NCBI GenBank assembly: GCA_021234155.1
Contig: JAJEKV010000005.1
Coordinates: 11,218,572 to 11,282,571 of the forward strand
Reading direction: 5' to 3'
Source of the DNA: Isoetes taiwanensis
Taxonomy: Eukaryota; Streptophyta; Lycopodiopsida; Isoetales; Isoetaceae
Length of the DNA stretch: 64,000 nt
The notes beneath the pieces were generated by a model. That model saw only the letters and a program-made list of their open reading frames with translations. It was not told where the DNA came from and did not search any database. Of the stretch, positions 60,071 through 64,000 are shown one piece after another. The translations under genes and the position numbers were made by a program. The stretch's first letter is position 1. Each line of letters begins with the position of its first letter.

Positions 60071-61300
60071 GCATTGGTTGCATGCACGCCATGTGCAAGC
60101 CATCCCATGGTCTTGAAGGACCCAATGGATGGACCTATACATTTGCTTAATTACACCAAGGGAGATTCACTCATGTATAAGGGGCGTATGCCATCTGCAT
60201 GCATGGGGTGGCAAAAAACCCCCATGTATATGGATCTTTAAACGCAAACCCCTTTCGAATAAAAATTACCTAGGATAGTGCAAAAAATACCAGAAAAAGA
60301 ATCCCCTACCGACCGTATATGTACGAAAATGGGTCCAAAAAACCCCTTTCCCGTCCATGCAGATGGGTTATACGCCCAAAACTGTGAACCCCCCTTGAAT
60401 TACACATTTAGATTTTAATATTAGGGCATTGAAGGGTTGATTCCAACAGACTGATCTGTTTGAATTTTTAACCAGACGCTCATTAATGAACCATGCCCTA
60501 TATACTAGAGTAGGGAATCATGACCTTTTTACGAACTTGTAAATCCTTGGCACGTCTTTTCAATTATGTACGGTCGACACCCTGGTTGACACGTGTTTTG
60601 TATAGATTTTGAATGTTTGGTTATGTTGACATTAGCAACAAATTTGAAAATTGTACTATAAATGTGACCACTTCTCCTTTTCACTCAAGGCAAGAAAAGA
60701 CAATTATCCCCATGCCAGGAATGAATTGACACTTATCGACAATATATAACAATTCATTTTTTTAAATAGTGTTTTCAAGGTGCTACAAGAGACTAGGGAG
60801 GTGTCTTAACTAACTGGGCATTCTTCAAGCAATTATAACAAGGTTTAAAATGAAACGCACTTATTTAAGAAGTGCGTTTGAAAGATTCCTTTATAAAAAT
60901 TGAAAACTTGAAAAAAACACACAAAATAGGGAGCAAAATAGATTGTTGAGCAATTAGCATTCGAAATACCCCCAAAAAAGCAACATTTTTAAAGCCTTTT
61001 CATTTTTAAAAGAGGGCAAAAAAAAAATGCTTGTTTTGAGGAAAGAGACATTAATTTTGATAACTCAGTAAGTATTTATTGTTAAAAACAGATATAGTTT
61101 GTCTTTTTGCAAGCTTAATATAAGTCCTAAGAAAATCAAACATTGGAAAGACAAAGAGTGTGAAATCATGGAGCAAGAAAGAGTTGTTCTAATTAAGCAA
61201 TGTTGAAGAGATAAAGCTTTCAGTTTAAAAATCTTCATCAAAATAAATTATAATAATACTTAGCACATAGTTTACAATGGAAGTAGTTAAGAACTCTGTC
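60071..61300. other. non-coding, nothing recognised
   Basis: AT-rich DNA with no gene or element ends recognised. The related words gtataaggggcgtatgcc and gggttatacgcccaaaac occur near 60177 and 60365. Confidence 0.4.
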
Positions 61301-61301
61301 T

Positions 61302-61315
61302 GTATAAATTTATAC
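61302..61315. repeat. GTATAAATTTATAC palindrome at the 3' end of the ParB-MTase gene
   Basis: A perfect 14-base palindrome identical to those in two introns of the gene. In the alternative C-terminal frame of the gene the stop codon (TAA) lies inside this palindrome. Confidence 0.9.
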
Positions 61316-61422
61316 AAGAGGTGGGGGAGGTGGCTCTTCCCAGTCCACAGGACTCTCATACCCCTTAGGATCTGGCTCTTGCGAGCTTACAACAGCAGAG
61401 ACGCCTCCTTCTGATTCCAATC

Positions 61423-64000
61423 CTACCGGCACAGGCAGTTTCTCGGACTCAGGCACCACAGGCTCCAAGTCGACAAACTCCACCTCCTCATCTTTTCTTC
61501 CTGTAAGTGGAGGCCTTTAACATCGCTGGCACCGTTCTTTGCTCCCAGTTTCTCGTTTTCATCAGGAAAGGATTCACAAGAGCTTATCCTGGTCCTGATG
61601 AAACTTACTTTATCTGGGTCTATGTCGACGGAGACGACATTGCGCCCCTGCTTAAGGGCACAAACTGCTGTGGTGCCTGATCCAGAAAAGGCATCTAAGA
61701 TCCAGTCTCCAGGGCGAGAAAACCACTGTATCAAATTATTAATAAGCCGCTGTGGCTTCTGATAATGGGACACCACAGCGCCTTGTCGCTGTGGGTCTCT
61801 TAATTTCTGCAGAACAGTCGGGAACTGAAAAGCATTGCAGGGAGGAGTCTTCTCATTCTGCGTATTGAAATGAACCATGGTTTTTTTGGCGTCCGCGCTG
61901 TAAAAGCCTATATGAAAATACTCGAAACAACTCACTAAGCGCGGACCACCACCATGACCCTTGACGTTTGTTTTAAGCCTGCCAAACAATACAGCAATTA
62001 AATATTAGTAGAATGAAAACAAGGAAAATAAGTTAGCCCAATAGTGTGGCGGTATAAGTTTATATCAGGGTTGCCTTGTTGTATAAATTTATACCACGGC
62101 GGCAAGCCGTATAAATTTATACAAACATTGCCTTGCCATTTAAATTTAAACCTTAAGGCAGTTGTGGTATAAATTTATACTGTGGAGTTACTAAAAAGAA
62201 AAGCGTTGAATGTAAAGCTTACCAAACGCAGTTTTCGAAGCCGGCCTTACATACCGCTCCCATTGGTTTAAGCACCGACATCGTCTGTAGGTCAGAATGG
62301 AAAATGATGACCCTCCAGTTAGCAGATATGGTGACTTCCTTCAGGCCATCCAAAAAAGAACGGACTTGCACGTGCGTGAAAGCCTCCTCGTCAAAAGCGC
62401 TATCCTTAATTTTGAAGCCATAGGGAATGTCTGCAATGCATAATGTAAAATTTTGCTTGTCTAAAAGTGTCCCCAGCCTCGTGCAATCACCCTGAACAAC
62501 TCTGTACAAGCAGTCCTGACCAAACGTTGTAAATATCTCATAAGTAGTGTCAAAACTGCTAGTGGCGACCTCTTTTCCCTGTTCGATTGCCTTAAGTCTC
62601 TGCCTCTCCTCCTTGGCCCTACGAACCAGGTTTAAAAATCCAGAGGGTAGCCCCTTCTTCTTGTTCTGTAAGAATACTGTGAGACAAAGGCACAAACACA
62701 GAACATATTTTCGGCAAAACTTACCCAGCCACTGAAGTTAACAGCGTGCTCTCTGATGATACTATCTGTGGTACAACTTGGGTATAAAAGCTTGCACTCC
62801 TCCCAGTCCTCTAGGTTTAGCTGCTTCATTAACTCGGCCTGGCAGGTGACAATGTCTTTTTGACTGCAAAGAGAAACGTGTTGTAAGACCAAAAAAGGTG
62901 GAAAAAAACACGGCATAGCAAATGAGGCTTACGTCTTAGCTTCCTTGGCCATCTCGTCTAATGTGAATTCCTTGGCCACGACTTTTTCCAAGAGGCGAAC
63001 AAAAATTTCTTTGCTTTTTAGACCCTGTAACTGTGTCGAGGGTACAATGCTCATATTTTTTTGTTTTGATTCACCACCTTTTTTTGGTTTCTTTCCTGCG
63101 GAGCTAGCTTGTTCTTTAAGCTCACCATCTTCGAACATACAAAAAATTCTCTCTTGAAGATCCCACACCTGTAAATGGACAAACAAAAGTAGTTTAGTGT
63201 TGAATGGCGTAAGAGAATTTGTTGCACAGTGTACTGTCTAAATGCGCACGGTGACTAGTCACGGTATAAATTTATACCGTGCCCGGGCACTTGTAACCAC
63301 GCTAAACATACTACAAAAGACAGAATGAAAGCATTTACTTACTTGACCATCTCTGAAAGCGAGCTGAAAGTAGTTATCATATTGTTTGACAGCCATAATG
63401 GGCTTCTTATCAGAATCATAACTGAGGCAGCACTCTGTCACACAGGCTTCTCGAAGCTCCTGGAGCTTGTTCTTTTGCTTTTTAAAGTCCTCTCCATGCA
63501 CTTGTTTGAACTCCACGTACTCACGGTGCATGAAACGTATCTTGTCTATTAAACTCATTTTTAATCTGAAGTCATTGTCGAGATTATGACTCACGGCAAT
63601 GACTTTTGCTTCTTCATCTGTTACACCCACATATATATGCGCTTCCACGCTCTTCCACACTTCGTTACGGCTTTCTTCCTTTGCTAGTTCTTTCCTTGCC
63701 TTGTAACTAGGTGTGCCTCCAAGAACATAGTAGGTGTAATCTTCGAAGTCAGCCTTCTTGTAATCTTTTAATTGGTTGCACTGACTTCTGTCAACCATTA
63801 CAACTAGTGGCGACACATGGGCATGAGGATTCCTTCTCATTCTTTGCTTCAGTATAGCCACATGTGCCGCGTCTGACTTCGGACAGTGAAAGCACTCGAC
63901 CCCATCTTCATTTTTAGGTGGCCTCTTAATAGTGCTCAATGTCAAAGAAATAGTTTGCTTGAGCAGTTTAGTGTCATTAACCCGTTTTAGAATAGCACTT
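61423..64000 (-). CDS. ParB-like / beta-class DNA methyltransferase fusion (5' end outside window)
   Basis: Five exons with consistent phases, 676 visible residues: 64000-63343 (open at the edge), 63168-62933, 62863-62725, 62665-62223, 61978-61423. The first exon carries a ParB/sulfiredoxin-like fold: SPLVVMVDRS, then VLGGTPSYKARKELAKE in the place of the ParB G-x-H-R box, then EEAKVIAVSHNLDND. A lysine-rich linker follows. The methyltransferase has catalytic motif IV as IADIPYG (62420-62431; D/N/S-P-P-Y in most enzymes) and, downstream, motif X-like HYQKPQRLINNLIQW and SAM-binding motif I DAFSGSGTT (61669-61695) followed by VVSVDIDPDKV. Order IV then X-I is the beta class, used by N4-cytosine and N6-adenine enzymes. 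By family it should methylate DNA with SAM; the ParB part may bind DNA or nucleotide. Such fusions are common in prokaryotic mobile elements, and the introns show it is settled in a eukaryotic genome. The specificity (4mC or 6mA) cannot be read from the sequence. The C-terminal frame is uncertain; see findings. Confidence 0.85.
62052..62180. repeat. iteron-like array of GTATAAATTTATAC, 28-29-bp period
   Basis: Perfect copies start at 62081, 62109 and 62167. Variants start at 62052 (gtataagtttatat) and 62138 (atttaaatttaaac). The successive distances are 29, 28, 29 and 29 bases. Spacers share words such as ttgccttg, ggcaagcc and aaggcagttgtg. The array fills most of the intron between the motif IV exon and the motif I exon of the ParB-methyltransferase gene. 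Confidence 0.92.
63260..63281. repeat. 22-bp palindrome CACGGTATAAATTTATACCGTG
   Basis: A perfect palindrome containing the same 14-base core as the intron array, in the intron between the ParB exon and the next exon. It is preceded by another short dyad (gtgactagtcac, 63251-63262) and followed by gtgcccgggcac, three dyads in a row. Confidence 0.92.

Noticed and set aside
62052-62180. CRISPR array, because of regular short repeats
   Set aside because: The units are palindromes at 28-29-bp steps with 15-bp similar spacers, there are no cas genes, and the host is eukaryotic.

Overview
This window looks like nuclear DNA of a land plant, most likely a fern or another seed-free plant. The evidence is a complete 17-exon gene for a plastid copper P-type ATPase (PAA2/HMA8 type), an 18-exon gene for a Sfi1-like coiled-coil protein (a centrin/basal-body family, fitting a lineage with flagellated sperm), GT-AG introns throughout, AT-rich intergenic DNA and a heavy load of plant-type transposable elements. 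The fern assignment is inference; no single feature proves it.

Left part (1-16 kb): a degenerate GIY-YIG nuclease ORF, a cluster of palindromic CTCGACTCGCGAGTCGAG repeats, a decayed Ty3/gypsy pol region (2.8-5.3 kb), LTR-like direct repeats (5.5-5.9 kb), a 5'-truncated LINE (10.8-13.0 kb) and duplicated non-coding blocks. Middle (16-27.4 kb): a 2.75-kb head-to-tail duplication carrying a broken GH18 chitinase, running into a PIF/Harbinger element (SANT-like ORF1 plus DDE transposase). The Harbinger element is split by a 1556-bp solo LTR with a perfect 5-bp target-site duplication. The two copies of the duplication differ mostly at CAG/CTG triplets, which points to a basecalling or assembly artefact. 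27.4-34.2 kb is mostly non-coding, with fragments such as a YchF/OBG-like exon.

Right part: PAA2/HMA8 (34231-40214, minus), duplicated AUX1/LAX exon fragments (41.0-42.1 kb), a decayed Ty1/copia gag-protease region (42.5-43.6 kb), a 421-bp Mutator-like MITE, a tRNA-derived SINE, then the Sfi1-like gene (46537-59224, minus). The window closes with a minus-strand spliced gene (61.4 kb to beyond the right edge) that joins a ParB-like domain to a beta-class N4C/N6A-type DNA methyltransferase. One of its introns holds an iteron-like array of GTATAAATTTATAC palindromes at 28-29-bp spacing, with further copies at the 3' end and in another intron. This ParB-methyltransferase locus is the best candidate here for an undescribed system.

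The two intact housekeeping-type genes and the ParB-methyltransferase gene are all on the minus strand; nothing suggests co-regulation. All splice models were built by hand from GT-AG (one GC-AG) sites and reading-frame continuity.
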